Source: Kitasatospora sp. GP82 (GTDB lineage Bacteria; Actinomycetota; Actinomycetes; Streptomycetales; Streptomycetaceae). From it: a stretch of DNA of 64,000 bases. Below, piece after piece: positions 43,412 through 50,865 of this stretch (its first letter is position 1; every line of letters begins with the position of its first letter). A program made the position numbers and the translations under genes. The notes beneath the pieces are model-generated. The model was not told the DNA's origin and made no database searches. It worked only from the letters and a program-made list of their open reading frames with translations. The stretch lies in NCBI RefSeq assembly GCF_029892105.1, contig NZ_JARZAJ010000004.1, positions 62,001-126,000 of the forward strand. Reading direction: 5' to 3'.

Positions 43412-44676
43412 TTGCCCTGGCCCTTGCGGTAGATCTGCCCGTCGGCCTTCGGCGGACGCAGCCGCTGCGAGGCCAGTGCGAGCACCACCAGGGTGATCAC
43501 ATACGGGGTGGCGACGATCAGCGGACGCGGCACCGAGTCGGTGGCGGCGAACCAGGCCGCGAGGCCACCGGCCACCACGATGCTGATGAGCGCACCGGTG
43601 AGCTTGCGCCGGTACAGCTGCCAGAGCGCCAGCAGCGCCATCGCGACGGCAACCACGATCAGCAGCACGTGCACCGAGTCGGCGTCGCGCAGCTGGAGGC
43701 TGTCGGTGAAGCCGAACAGACCGGCACCGGCGGCCAGGCCGCCCGGCAGCCAGTTGCCGAAGATCATCGCGGCGAGGCCGATGTAGCCGCGGCCCTGGGT
43801 CTGGCCGTCCTTGTAGAAGTGGGCCGCCACCAGCGAGAGGTACGAACCGGCCAGGCCCGCGAAGGCACCGGAGGCGATCACCGCGAGGTACTTGTACTTG
43901 TAGACGTTGACACCCAGCGACTCGGCGGCCGTCGGGTTCTCACCGCAGGAGCGCAGGCGCAGACCGAAGACCGTGCGCCAGAGCAGGAAGTAGCTGCCCA
44001 CGATCAGCGCGGCGGCGATCAGGATGACCACCGAGAGGTTGGTGACCACACCGCCCAGCAGTCCCGCGACGTCCGAGAGCAGGAACCAGTGGTGGGACTC
44101 GACGGTCTCCAGCCAGTGCGACAGGCCCGGCACCGTGAGATACGGCAGCGAGTCGGCCGGCGGGGACTGGTTGGCACCGGCACCCGCGGAGACGTAGTCG
44201 GTGTAGTAGATCTTGTTGACGTACGCGCAGATGCCCGGGATCAGCAGGTTGATACCGACACCGGAGACGATGTGGTCGACACCGAAGGTGACGGTGATGA
44301 TCGCGTGCAGCAGACCGCCGAGCGCGCCACCCGCCATACCGGCGAGCAGGCCGAACCAGGGGTTGACCAGGTAGCCGCCCCAGGCACCGCAGAAGGTACC
44401 GGCGACCATCATGCCTTCGAGGCCGATGTTGACCACACCGGCGCGTTCGGCCCACAGACCGCCGAGACCGGCGAGGGCGATCGGCACCGCCGAGCCGAGC
44501 GCGGCGGCGACCTGGCCGGAGGAGGTCAGGCCGTGGTTGCCGGTCAGTATGCCGACCACCGAGAGCAGCACGATGGCGGCTGCGATCAGCAGCAGGACGA
44601 CCGGGGCCGAGAGCTTGGCCTTCTTGGCGGGCGCGCTGCCCGGCGACTTGGGACGAGTTGCAGTTGCGGTACTCAT
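43408..44676 (-). CDS. Nucleoside ABC transporter permease (second)
   Basis: 422 residues, BPD_transp_2 family. About ten membrane helices include APVVLLLIAAAIVLLSVVGIL and the EAA-like region ALAGLGGLWAERAGVVNIGLEGMMVAGTFCGAW, with ENPTAAESLGVNVYKYKYLAVIASGAFAGLAGSYLSL and GRGYIGLAAMIFGNWLPGG. It corresponds to B. subtilis NupQ/YufQ-type permeases of purine and general nucleoside importers. The ATG at 44676 overlaps the stop of a 26-codon micro-ORF (ATGA); the longer frame to 44712 overlaps that ORF and is less likely. Confidence 0.93.
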   Translation of the reverse strand: MSTATATRPKSPGSAPAKKAKLSAPVVLLLIAAAIVLLSVVGILTGNHGLTSSGQVAAALGSAVPIALAGLGGLWAERAGVVNIGLEGMMVAGTFCGAWGGYLVNPWFGLLAGMAGGALGGLLHAIITVTFGVDHIVSGVGINLLIPGICAYVNKIYYTDYVSAGAGANQSPPADSLPYLTVPGLSHWLETVESHHWFLLSDVAGLLGGVVTNLSVVILIAAALIVGSYFLLWRTVFGLRLRSCGENPTAAESLGVNVYKYKYLAVIASGAFAGLAGSYLSLVAAHFYKDGQTQGRGYIGLAAMIFGNWLPGGLAAGAGLFGFTDSLQLRDADSVHVLLIVVAVAMALLALWQLYRRKLTGALISIVVAGGLAAWFAATDSVPRPLIVATPYVITLVVLALASQRLRPPKADGQIYRKGQGK

Positions 44677-44753
44677 GCCCACACCTCGCTTCGCTCGGTG
44701 CGTGCTTCGCACAACACACAGTTCTTGATGGTTCGCTCGCTGCGCTCGCTCAC
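44673..44753 (-). CDS. 26-residue micro-ORF coupling the two permease genes
   Basis: GTG at 44753 to TGA at 44673. It begins VSERSER, has a central CVLC, and ends TERSEVWA. Its GTG overlaps the first permease stop (GTGA) and its TGA overlaps the second permease ATG (ATGA), so ribosomes could pass from gene to gene with no gap. The two SER-rich ends come from near-identical GAGCGnAGCGAG repeats. No ribosome site of its own is obvious. It may be a real peptide or only a coupling spacer. Confidence 0.5.
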   Translation of the reverse strand: MSERSERTIKNCVLCEARTERSEVWA

Positions 44754-45901
44754 GCCGAGACCTCCTTCTTGGCGGCCGCAGCGGCCTGCGCGGCGAGTTC
44801 CGCGCCGACCTTCTGCTGCTGGCGCTTCAGACCGAAGCGGCGCACCAGCTCATAGGCGACGACGACACAGATGACGATGACACCCTGCATGACCGTGACG
44901 ATCTCCTGCGGGTAGCCGGCGAACGGCAGCTGGACAGCCGTGACGTCCAGGAAGGCGAACAGCAGCGCCGAGAAGGCGATGCCGATCGGCGAGTTGCGGC
45001 CGAGCAGGGCGATGGCGATACCGAGGAAGCCCAGGCCAGGCTGGAAGTTCTGGCCGTAGTAGTACGAGTTCTGCAGCAGGTCGGGCAGACCGATCAGACC
45101 GGCCAGCGCGCCGGAGACCACCATGCTGGTGAGCACCATGCGCTTGACGTTGACGCCCGAGGCGTGGGCGGCGCTCTCCGAGCGGCCGGTGGCGCGCAGG
45201 TCGAAGCCGAAGCGGGTGCGGGTGAGCACCAGCTGGAAGACCACGCCGACCAGTGCGGCGACGACGATGAAGCCCCAGAGGCTGCCGCCCTGCGTGTCCA
45301 GCGCGAAGAAGTGGCTGGAGGCCGAGATCGGGTCGGTCTGGATGGAGTTGCTGGTGCCGCTGGACTTCGGCGCGAAGACGCCGGGGACGAGCAGCAGGCC
45401 GACCACGGCGGTGGCGATGGCGTTCAGCATGATGGTCGAGATGACCTCGCTGACGCCTCGGGTGACCTTGAGGACACCGGCGATACCGGCCCAGATGCCA
45501 CCGACCAGCATGGCGACGATCAGCAGCAGCGGGATCTGGATGAACGAGGGCAGGTCCACCTGGGCGCCGATGAAGGCGGCGAACAGCGCGGCCAGCTTGT
45601 ACTGGCCCTCGGCACCGATGTTGAACAGGTTCATCCGGAAGCCGAAGGCGACCGCGACACCCGCGAGGTAGTAGGTGGTGGCCCGGTTGAGGGTCAGCAC
45701 CTGGGCGTCGGACTTGGTGCCGTACGTGAACATCACGTCGAAGGCGTGGAACGGATCCTTGCCGGAGGTCGCCAACAGGGCGGCACAGATGACCACCGAG
45801 AGCAGCACGGCCAGCACCGGCGCGGCGAGGCCGAGCAGGATGCGCTCGCCGTCGAAACGCTTGGCCGCCGGCTTCTTGGCGGTGTCAGGACTACTGGTCA
45901 T
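44750..45901 (-). CDS. Nucleoside ABC transporter permease (first)
   Basis: 383 residues, BPD_transp_2 family, with about nine membrane helices. The N-terminal cytoplasmic tail SSPDTAKKPAAKRFDGERILLGLAAPVLAVLLSVVICAALL leads into TTYYLAGVAVAFGFRMNLFNIGAEGQYKLAALFAAFIG (the NIGAEGQ motif contacts the ATPase), SEVISTIMLNAIATAVVGLLL and FGFDLRATGRSESAAHASGVNVKRM. This corresponds to NupP/YufP-type permeases. It ends in a coupling overlap with the micro-ORF and starts 5 nt after the ATPase stop. Confidence 0.93.
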   Translation of the reverse strand: MTSSPDTAKKPAAKRFDGERILLGLAAPVLAVLLSVVICAALLATSGKDPFHAFDVMFTYGTKSDAQVLTLNRATTYYLAGVAVAFGFRMNLFNIGAEGQYKLAALFAAFIGAQVDLPSFIQIPLLLIVAMLVGGIWAGIAGVLKVTRGVSEVISTIMLNAIATAVVGLLLVPGVFAPKSSGTSNSIQTDPISASSHFFALDTQGGSLWGFIVVAALVGVVFQLVLTRTRFGFDLRATGRSESAAHASGVNVKRMVLTSMVVSGALAGLIGLPDLLQNSYYYGQNFQPGLGFLGIAIALLGRNSPIGIAFSALLFAFLDVTAVQLPFAGYPQEIVTVMQGVIVICVVVAYELVRRFGLKRQQQKVGAELAAQAAAAAKKEVSA

Positions 45902-45906
45902 GTGAC

Positions 45907-47724
45907 TTACTCCCCCGCCTGCGCGTTGCCGTCGGCGGTGTCGGTGGGCTGGTCGCCCTCGGCGGTCTCGGCCTCGGCCTCAGCGGTCTCGGCTCCGGCG
46001 GTCTCGGCCTCAGCGGTCTCAGCCTCAGCAGCCTCGGCGGCCTCGGCCTCGGTGCCCTCGATCGCGATGGCGTGGGCCTCGGCTACGGCTTCGGGGGGCG
46101 ACTCGATGTGGCCGGCGGCCGCACCGGTCATCGCGGTGCCCAGGTCCTCGGCGGTGACGGTGGCCGGGTCGGCGTCCGCGACCAGGCGGCCGCGGTAGAT
46201 GACCCGGATGGTGTCGGAGAGGCCGATCAGCTCGTCCAGGTCTGCGGAGATCAGCAGGACGGCCAGGCCCTCGCGCTGGGCACCGCGGATCTGCTCCCAG
46301 ATCTGCGCCTGTGCGCCGACGTCCACACCGCGGGTGGGGTGGGCGGCGATCAGCAGCTTGGGGTCGTGGCTCATCTCGCGGCCGATGATCAGCTTCTGCT
46401 GGTTGCCACCGGAGAGCGAGGCCGCGGTGACGTCGATACCGGGAGTACGGACATCGAACTCCTCGACGATCCGCTGGGTGTCCTTACGGGCGGCAGCCGG
46501 GTCGAGCAGCACGCCCTTGGAGTTCGGGGCCTCGGTGACATGGCCGAGGATGCGGTTCTCCCAGAGCGGGGCCTCCAGCAGCAGGCCGTGCTTGTGGCGG
46601 TCCTCTGGGATGTAGCCGATACCGGCCTCGCGGCGGACCCGGGTGAGCGATCCCGAGAGGTCCGCACCGTCCAGCACGACGCTGCCCGCGTCCAGCGGCA
46701 GCATGCCCATGATGGCCTCGACCAGTTCGGCCTGGCCGTTGCCCTCGACACCGGCGATACCGAGGATCTCGCCCTTGCGGATCCGCAGCGAGATGTCGTC
46801 CAGGACGACGCGCTCGATGCCCTCGGCGTCGGCCTTGGCGATCCGCAGGCCCTCGACCTTGAGCATCTCGACATCGGTGACGGTGGACTCGCGGCTCTCC
46901 GGGGAGGGGAGTTCGGCACCGACCATCATCTCGGCGAGCTGACGGGCCGTCACATCGGCCGGGTCGGCGTCGCCGACGGTGGTGCCACGGCGGATGACGC
47001 TGATCGCGTCGGCGACCGAGAGCACCTCGTGCAGCTTGTGCGAGATGAAGATGACGGTGACGCCCTCGGCCTTGAGCTCGCGGAGGTTGCCGAAGAGCGC
47101 TTCCACCTCCTGCGGCACCAGGACGGCGGTGGGCTCGTCCAGGATCAGGATCTTGGCGCCGCGGTAGAGCACCTTGAGGATCTCGACGCGCTGGCGGTCG
47201 GCCACGCCCAGGTCCTCGACCAGGGCGTCCGGGCGGACGCCCAGGCCGTACTGGTCCGAGATCTCCTTGATCTTGGCCTTGGCCGTGGCTCCTATTCCGT
47301 GCAGCTTCTCGCCGCCCAGGACGACGTTCTCCCACACGGTGAGGTTGTCGGCCAGCATGAAGTGCTGGTGCACCATGCCGATGCCGCGCACGATGGCGTC
47401 GCCGGGGGTGTTGAACTCGACCTGCTCGCCGTTGATGGCGATGGTGCCCTCGTCGGGCTTCTGCATCCCGTAGAGGATCTTCATCAGCGTGGACTTGCCG
47501 GCGCCGTTCTCGCCCATCAGGGCGTGCACGGTTCCGCGCTGCACGGTGAGGTTGATGTCGTGGTTGGCCACGACACCGGGGAAGCGCTTGGTGATGCCGC
47601 GCAGTTCGACGGCCGGTGTCGCCGTCCCCGCGCTGGGGGTGCCGCCCTTGCTGAGGGCGGGGTCGGAAGCGGTGATGGCGATCTCCTGGTGGTCTGGAGG
47701 CGCGTCGTTGCGCTGGAGGGCCAA
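45907..47724 (-). CDS. Nucleoside ABC transporter ATP-binding protein (double ATPase)
   Basis: 605 residues with two ABC cassettes, as in sugar and nucleoside importers of the NupO/RbsA type. First: Walker A GENGAGKSTLMK, Q-loop MVHQHFMLADNLTV, signature degenerate (VADRQRVEILKVLY), Walker B ILILDEPTAVLVPQE. Second: degenerate P-loop GVEGNGQAELVEAI, signature LSGGNQQKLIIGREM, Walker B LLIAAHPTRGVDVGAQ. The last 60 residues are an acidic EAAEAETAEAE repeat tail. The longest frame starts at a TTG (47724) with no ribosome site; AGGAGATCGCC precedes an in-frame ATC 47 bases in, so the start is unclear. Confidence 0.92.
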   Translation of the reverse strand: MALQRNDAPPDHQEIAITASDPALSKGGTPSAGTATPAVELRGITKRFPGVVANHDINLTVQRGTVHALMGENGAGKSTLMKILYGMQKPDEGTIAINGEQVEFNTPGDAIVRGIGMVHQHFMLADNLTVWENVVLGGEKLHGIGATAKAKIKEISDQYGLGVRPDALVEDLGVADRQRVEILKVLYRGAKILILDEPTAVLVPQEVEALFGNLRELKAEGVTVIFISHKLHEVLSVADAISVIRRGTTVGDADPADVTARQLAEMMVGAELPSPESRESTVTDVEMLKVEGLRIAKADAEGIERVVLDDISLRIRKGEILGIAGVEGNGQAELVEAIMGMLPLDAGSVVLDGADLSGSLTRVRREAGIGYIPEDRHKHGLLLEAPLWENRILGHVTEAPNSKGVLLDPAAARKDTQRIVEEFDVRTPGIDVTAASLSGGNQQKLIIGREMSHDPKLLIAAHPTRGVDVGAQAQIWEQIRGAQREGLAVLLISADLDELIGLSDTIRVIYRGRLVADADPATVTAEDLGTAMTGAAAGHIESPPEAVAEAHAIAIEGTEAEAAEAAEAETAEAETAGAETAEAEAETAEGDQPTDTADGNAQAGE

Positions 47725-47730
47725 GGCAAA

Positions 47731-47798
47731 GGGGGGAGGGGGGAGGGGGGACGGGACGGGGCCCGGTGGAGCGCGTCATGCGCGCCCTGCCGGGCCCC
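47731..47798 (-). promoter_or_regulatory. Hairpin plus C-tract between bmpA and the ATPase gene
   Basis: On the coding strand a GC hairpin (GGGGCCCGG/CCGGGCCCC with inner GCGCG/CGCGC, 47758-47798) is followed by CCCCCCTCCCCCCTCCCCCC (47731-47750). The opposite strand thus carries three G6 runs, a strong quadruplex candidate. It may be a partial terminator or a processing barrier setting the binding-protein to transporter ratio. Confidence 0.55.
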
Positions 47799-47861
47799 TC
47801 CCTGATGGTGCGTCAATCATGCCCGCTGCCTGGCAGAAGGCAGTGGCAGGCGAGGCTGGTG

Positions 47862-48923
47862 TCAGCTCTGCGGAGCGGTCGGGACCTTGGTGGCACCCGT
47901 GGTGATCGCCTTGGTGGCGTCGTCCAGCTTGCCCTTGATGTCGTCGATGTGGCCGCCGCTGGTGGCCAGCGAGACACCGTTGCTCTTCAGGTCGAAGTTC
48001 TTGACGCCGGTGAACGGGTTGCCGTCCTTGGCCGCCTTGATGTACTCGAACACCGCGACGTTCACGTTCTTCACCATCGAGGTGAGGATGTGGTCCTTGT
48101 ACTTGGACAGCGCGGGCTGCTGGGCCTGGTCGGCGTCGACACCGATGGCCCACTTGCCGGCCTGCGAGACGGCCTCGATGGCACCGGCACCGGAGGAACC
48201 GGCGGCGGTGTAGATGACGTCCGCGTCCTTGTCCAGCTGGCCCTGGGCGGCTTCCTTGCCCTTGCCCGGGTCGTTGAAGCCGCTGAAGTCCGGCGGGGTG
48301 GTGAGGTAGGTGGTCTCGACCTTGATGCTCGGGTCGACCGAGGCGACGCCCGCCTTGTAACCGGCCTCGAACTTCTTGATCAGCTCGGACTGGACACCAC
48401 CGATGAAGCCGACGTGCTTCTTCTGGGTCTTCAGCGCGGCGGCGACACCGGCGAGGTACGAGCCCTCCTGCTCCGAGAAGGTCAGCGAGGTGACGTTGCT
48501 CGGCTGGGTGGCCGAGGCGGAGTCGATGATCGCGAACTTGACGTTCGGGTTGTCCTTGGCGACCTTCTCGACGGCCGACTGGTAGACGAAGCCGACGGCG
48601 ATGACCGGGTTGTAGCCGTTGGAGACCAGCGTCTTGAGACGGGTCTCCTTGTCGGCCTCGGCCTCACCGGTCTTGGCCTCGGCCTCGGTGACGCTCACAC
48701 CGAGCTGGGCCTTGGCGTTGTCGAGACCCTTGGCGGCAGAGTCGTTGAAGGACTGGTCGCCACGGCCACCGATGTCGTAGGCCATACCGACCTTGAGACC
48801 GGAGCCGCCCGAGGAGCCGGAGGAGGCGGAGGTGTCGGTGCTCTTTGCGCCGCAAGCGGCGAGCGAGGCGATGCCCAGGGATCCCGAGAGCACAACCGCG
48901 GCGAGCTTCATTGAACGGCGCAA
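47862..48923 (-). CDS. bmpA: BMP-family nucleoside-binding lipoprotein
   Basis: 353 residues. The signal MKLAAVVLSGSLGIASLAACGAKS has lipobox LAAC, so it is anchored outside the membrane. The BMP (Med/PnrA) domain contains VGMAYDIGGRGDQSFNDSAAKGLDNA (nucleoside-contacting DxSFN), SNGYNPVIAVGFVYQSAV, FAIIDSA, SEQEGSYLAGVAAAL, KHVGFIGGVQSELIKKFEAGYKAG and IGVDADQAQQ. It captures nucleosides for the ATPase and two permeases downstream. The start is a TTG at 48923 with GAAGGAGA 7 nt before it; an ATG four codons later is less well placed. Confidence 0.94.
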   Translation of the reverse strand: MRRSMKLAAVVLSGSLGIASLAACGAKSTDTSASSGSSGGSGLKVGMAYDIGGRGDQSFNDSAAKGLDNAKAQLGVSVTEAEAKTGEAEADKETRLKTLVSNGYNPVIAVGFVYQSAVEKVAKDNPNVKFAIIDSASATQPSNVTSLTFSEQEGSYLAGVAAALKTQKKHVGFIGGVQSELIKKFEAGYKAGVASVDPSIKVETTYLTTPPDFSGFNDPGKGKEAAQGQLDKDADVIYTAAGSSGAGAIEAVSQAGKWAIGVDADQAQQPALSKYKDHILTSMVKNVNVAVFEYIKAAKDGNPFTGVKNFDLKSNGVSLATSGGHIDDIKGKLDDATKAITTGATKVPTAPQS

Positions 48924-48972
48924 GGGAGTTTCTCCTTCTCACACACCCGTTTGGCGTGGTCGAGCGCCACCG

Positions 48973-48984
48973 TAACGCGCGTAG
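48973..48984. promoter_or_regulatory. Operator-like site upstream of bmpA (minus strand CTACGCGCGTTA)
   Basis: Ten of 12 bases match the palindrome found before PNP, deoC and add, with the left half intact. It lies 49 nt upstream of the bmpA start. Unlike the leaderless sites, bmpA has a leader with a good ribosome site. Confidence 0.6.
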
Positions 48985-49202
48985 AACACGGTTGGGTTAC
49001 GGCCTGCGAGGGCATTCGGGTTGTTATCAAAATGTGGTCCTACGTCCGGACGAAGCGGACAAATCCCGATACCCGCACCACCCGAACTGTCAGTACCGGA
49101 TGGTAAGGACGAACACCCTGCGCCAGTGAATGAACACCCTACGCCAAGACACCTCCGCCGTTCGCCCTTTGGCGTTCACATCCCGCATTCACATCCCGTC
49201 GT

Positions 49203-50468
49203 TCACACCCGCCCGTACTCCAGCGCAAGGGCCGCGAAAAGCTCCACGCCGATACCGATCGCCCGCTCGTCCACGTCGAAATCGCCCTGGTGCAGGTCAC
49301 GCACCCCCTTCTCGTGCGGCGCCCGGACCCCGAGGCGTGCCAGCGCACCCGGAGCCTGCTCCAGATACCAGGAGAAGTCCTCGCCGCCGAGGCTCTGTTC
49401 GGTGTCCTCCACCACCGGGCCGCTGCCGTCGTCGAAGCGGGCCGTCATCGCGGCCTCCAACTGGCCGATGGACTCGTGCTCGTTCACCACCGGGGGCACA
49501 CCTCGGTGGTAGTCGAGCGTCCACTTGGCCCGGTAGGTCTCGGCGATCTTGGCGATCAGCTCGTGCAGCGTCTCCGGCGCCTCGCGCCAGCCCGGCAGCT
49601 CCAGACAGCGAACGGTGCCCTCCAGTTCGGCGTGCTGCGGGATGACGTTCGGCGCCGATCCCGAGGTGATCCGGCCCCAGACCAGGCTGACGCCCCAGCG
49701 CGGATCCATCCGGCGCCCCAGCGCGGCCGGCAGGTCGGCGGCCATCCGCGCGATCGCCGTCACCAAGTCCGTGGTCAGGTGCGGCCGGGCGGTGTGGCCG
49801 CCGGGGCCGTCCAGGTGCAGCACCAGACGGTCGCAGGCCGAGGTGATCGCACCGATCTTCAGGCCGATCCGGCCGACCGGCACCCTCGGGTCGCAGTGCA
49901 GCGCGAAGATCCGGCCGACCCCCTCCATGCCGTCCGCCGCGATCACATCCAGCGCGCCGCCCGGCATCACCTCCTCGGCCGGCTGGAAGATCAGCCGGAC
50001 CGGCTGCTTCAGCTCCCCCGTCCCGAGGGCCTGGGTCAGCACCAGTGCGGTGCCGAGCGCGATGGAGGTGTGCACATCGTGCCCGCAGGCGTGCGCCCGG
50101 CCCGGCAGGGTGGAGTGGTACGGGACCTCGGTCTTGGCGTCGTCGATCGGCAGCGCGTCGATGTCGGCGCGGAAGGCCAGGAACGGCGTGCCGGGCTTCG
50201 TCCCGGGCGGCACAAGGTCCACGATCATGCCGGTGCCGCCGGGCAGCACCCTGGGGGTCAGCCCGGCCTCCACCAGGCGCTCGCGCAGCAGTCTGGTGGT
50301 ACGGAACTCCTGCCGGCCCAGTTCCGGGTGGCGGTGCAGGTCGCGCCGGAAGGCGATCAGCTCAGCCTCGTACACCCGCACCAGGGCCCGCAGATCGGAC
50401 CCTGGACGGGCGGCGCCGGCACGGACGGGGGGCTTGGGTGCGGTCTCGGCGGCCTGAGGTTCGTTCAC
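49203..50468 (-). CDS. M20 family amidohydrolase
   Basis: 421 residues. DLHRHPELGRQEFRTTRLLRERL, AFRADIDALPI (metal Asp), GRAHACGHDVHTSIALGTALVL (metal Cys/His), LIFQPAEEVMPGGALDVIAADGM (catalytic/metal Glu pair), LHCDPRVPVG and SLGGEDFSWYLEQAPG mark the M20D amidohydrolase/N-acyl-amino-acid hydrolase subgroup. It would hydrolyse an amide-linked acyl or aryl group, substrate unknown. The GTG at 50468 is chosen because homology starts there and a TACTCT -10-like hexamer lies 7 nt upstream, suggesting a leaderless message. Confidence 0.92.
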   Translation of the reverse strand: MNEPQAAETAPKPPVRAGAARPGSDLRALVRVYEAELIAFRRDLHRHPELGRQEFRTTRLLRERLVEAGLTPRVLPGGTGMIVDLVPPGTKPGTPFLAFRADIDALPIDDAKTEVPYHSTLPGRAHACGHDVHTSIALGTALVLTQALGTGELKQPVRLIFQPAEEVMPGGALDVIAADGMEGVGRIFALHCDPRVPVGRIGLKIGAITSACDRLVLHLDGPGGHTARPHLTTDLVTAIARMAADLPAALGRRMDPRWGVSLVWGRITSGSAPNVIPQHAELEGTVRCLELPGWREAPETLHELIAKIAETYRAKWTLDYHRGVPPVVNEHESIGQLEAAMTARFDDGSGPVVEDTEQSLGGEDFSWYLEQAPGALARLGVRAPHEKGVRDLHQGDFDVDERAIGIGVELFAALALEYGRV

Positions 50469-50865
50469 CTCAACAAGAGTAGGCCGGTGAAAGGGATTTG
50501 GCCTGACTTCCGGCGAACCTGCGCTTACCGGTCGTGCAGGTGGGTATGACATACCGTTTCAGCCGCCTTCCCGATGATCACTGTCCTGTGCAACGAGCTC
50601 CCGGCCGGACGGACACGGCGGCATCCCTCACCTTCCGCAATGCCCCCCTCTGCCCGCATTGCCCCGCCATGCGCCCCTACAGGCCGGTCATGCACTGGCA
50701 AAGCTTTGACATGCACTCTTGAACAACGCACACATACGCGAATAGACAACTAGCGCACAGTCAACTTTCCAGCCACGACCGGGTGAACCGGTCGCGGCGT
50801 GCTCCGTCATGCCCTCACGAAGGCGCCCTGACGGCCCGTCCATTCGAAGAATGTGGGGAACCCAC
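50469..50865. other. Intergenic region before the S53 protease gene
   Basis: No gene is convincing in these 397 bases; a 62-codon frame at 50534-50722 has unlikely composition. A TTGACA hexamer (50706-50711) followed about 18 nt later by an ACACAT/CATACG stretch in a locally AT-richer segment (50696-50772) is a possible protease promoter. Confidence 0.4.

Noticed and set aside
45929..46070. Acidic repeat tail of the ABC ATPase as a frameshift product
   Set aside because: Frame and codon use are consistent and the stop is 5 nt before the next gene; low-complexity tails are common in Streptomyces.
50534..50722. 62-codon ORF before the S53 protease
   Set aside because: Unusual composition, no ribosome site, no conservation signal; more likely a promoter region.
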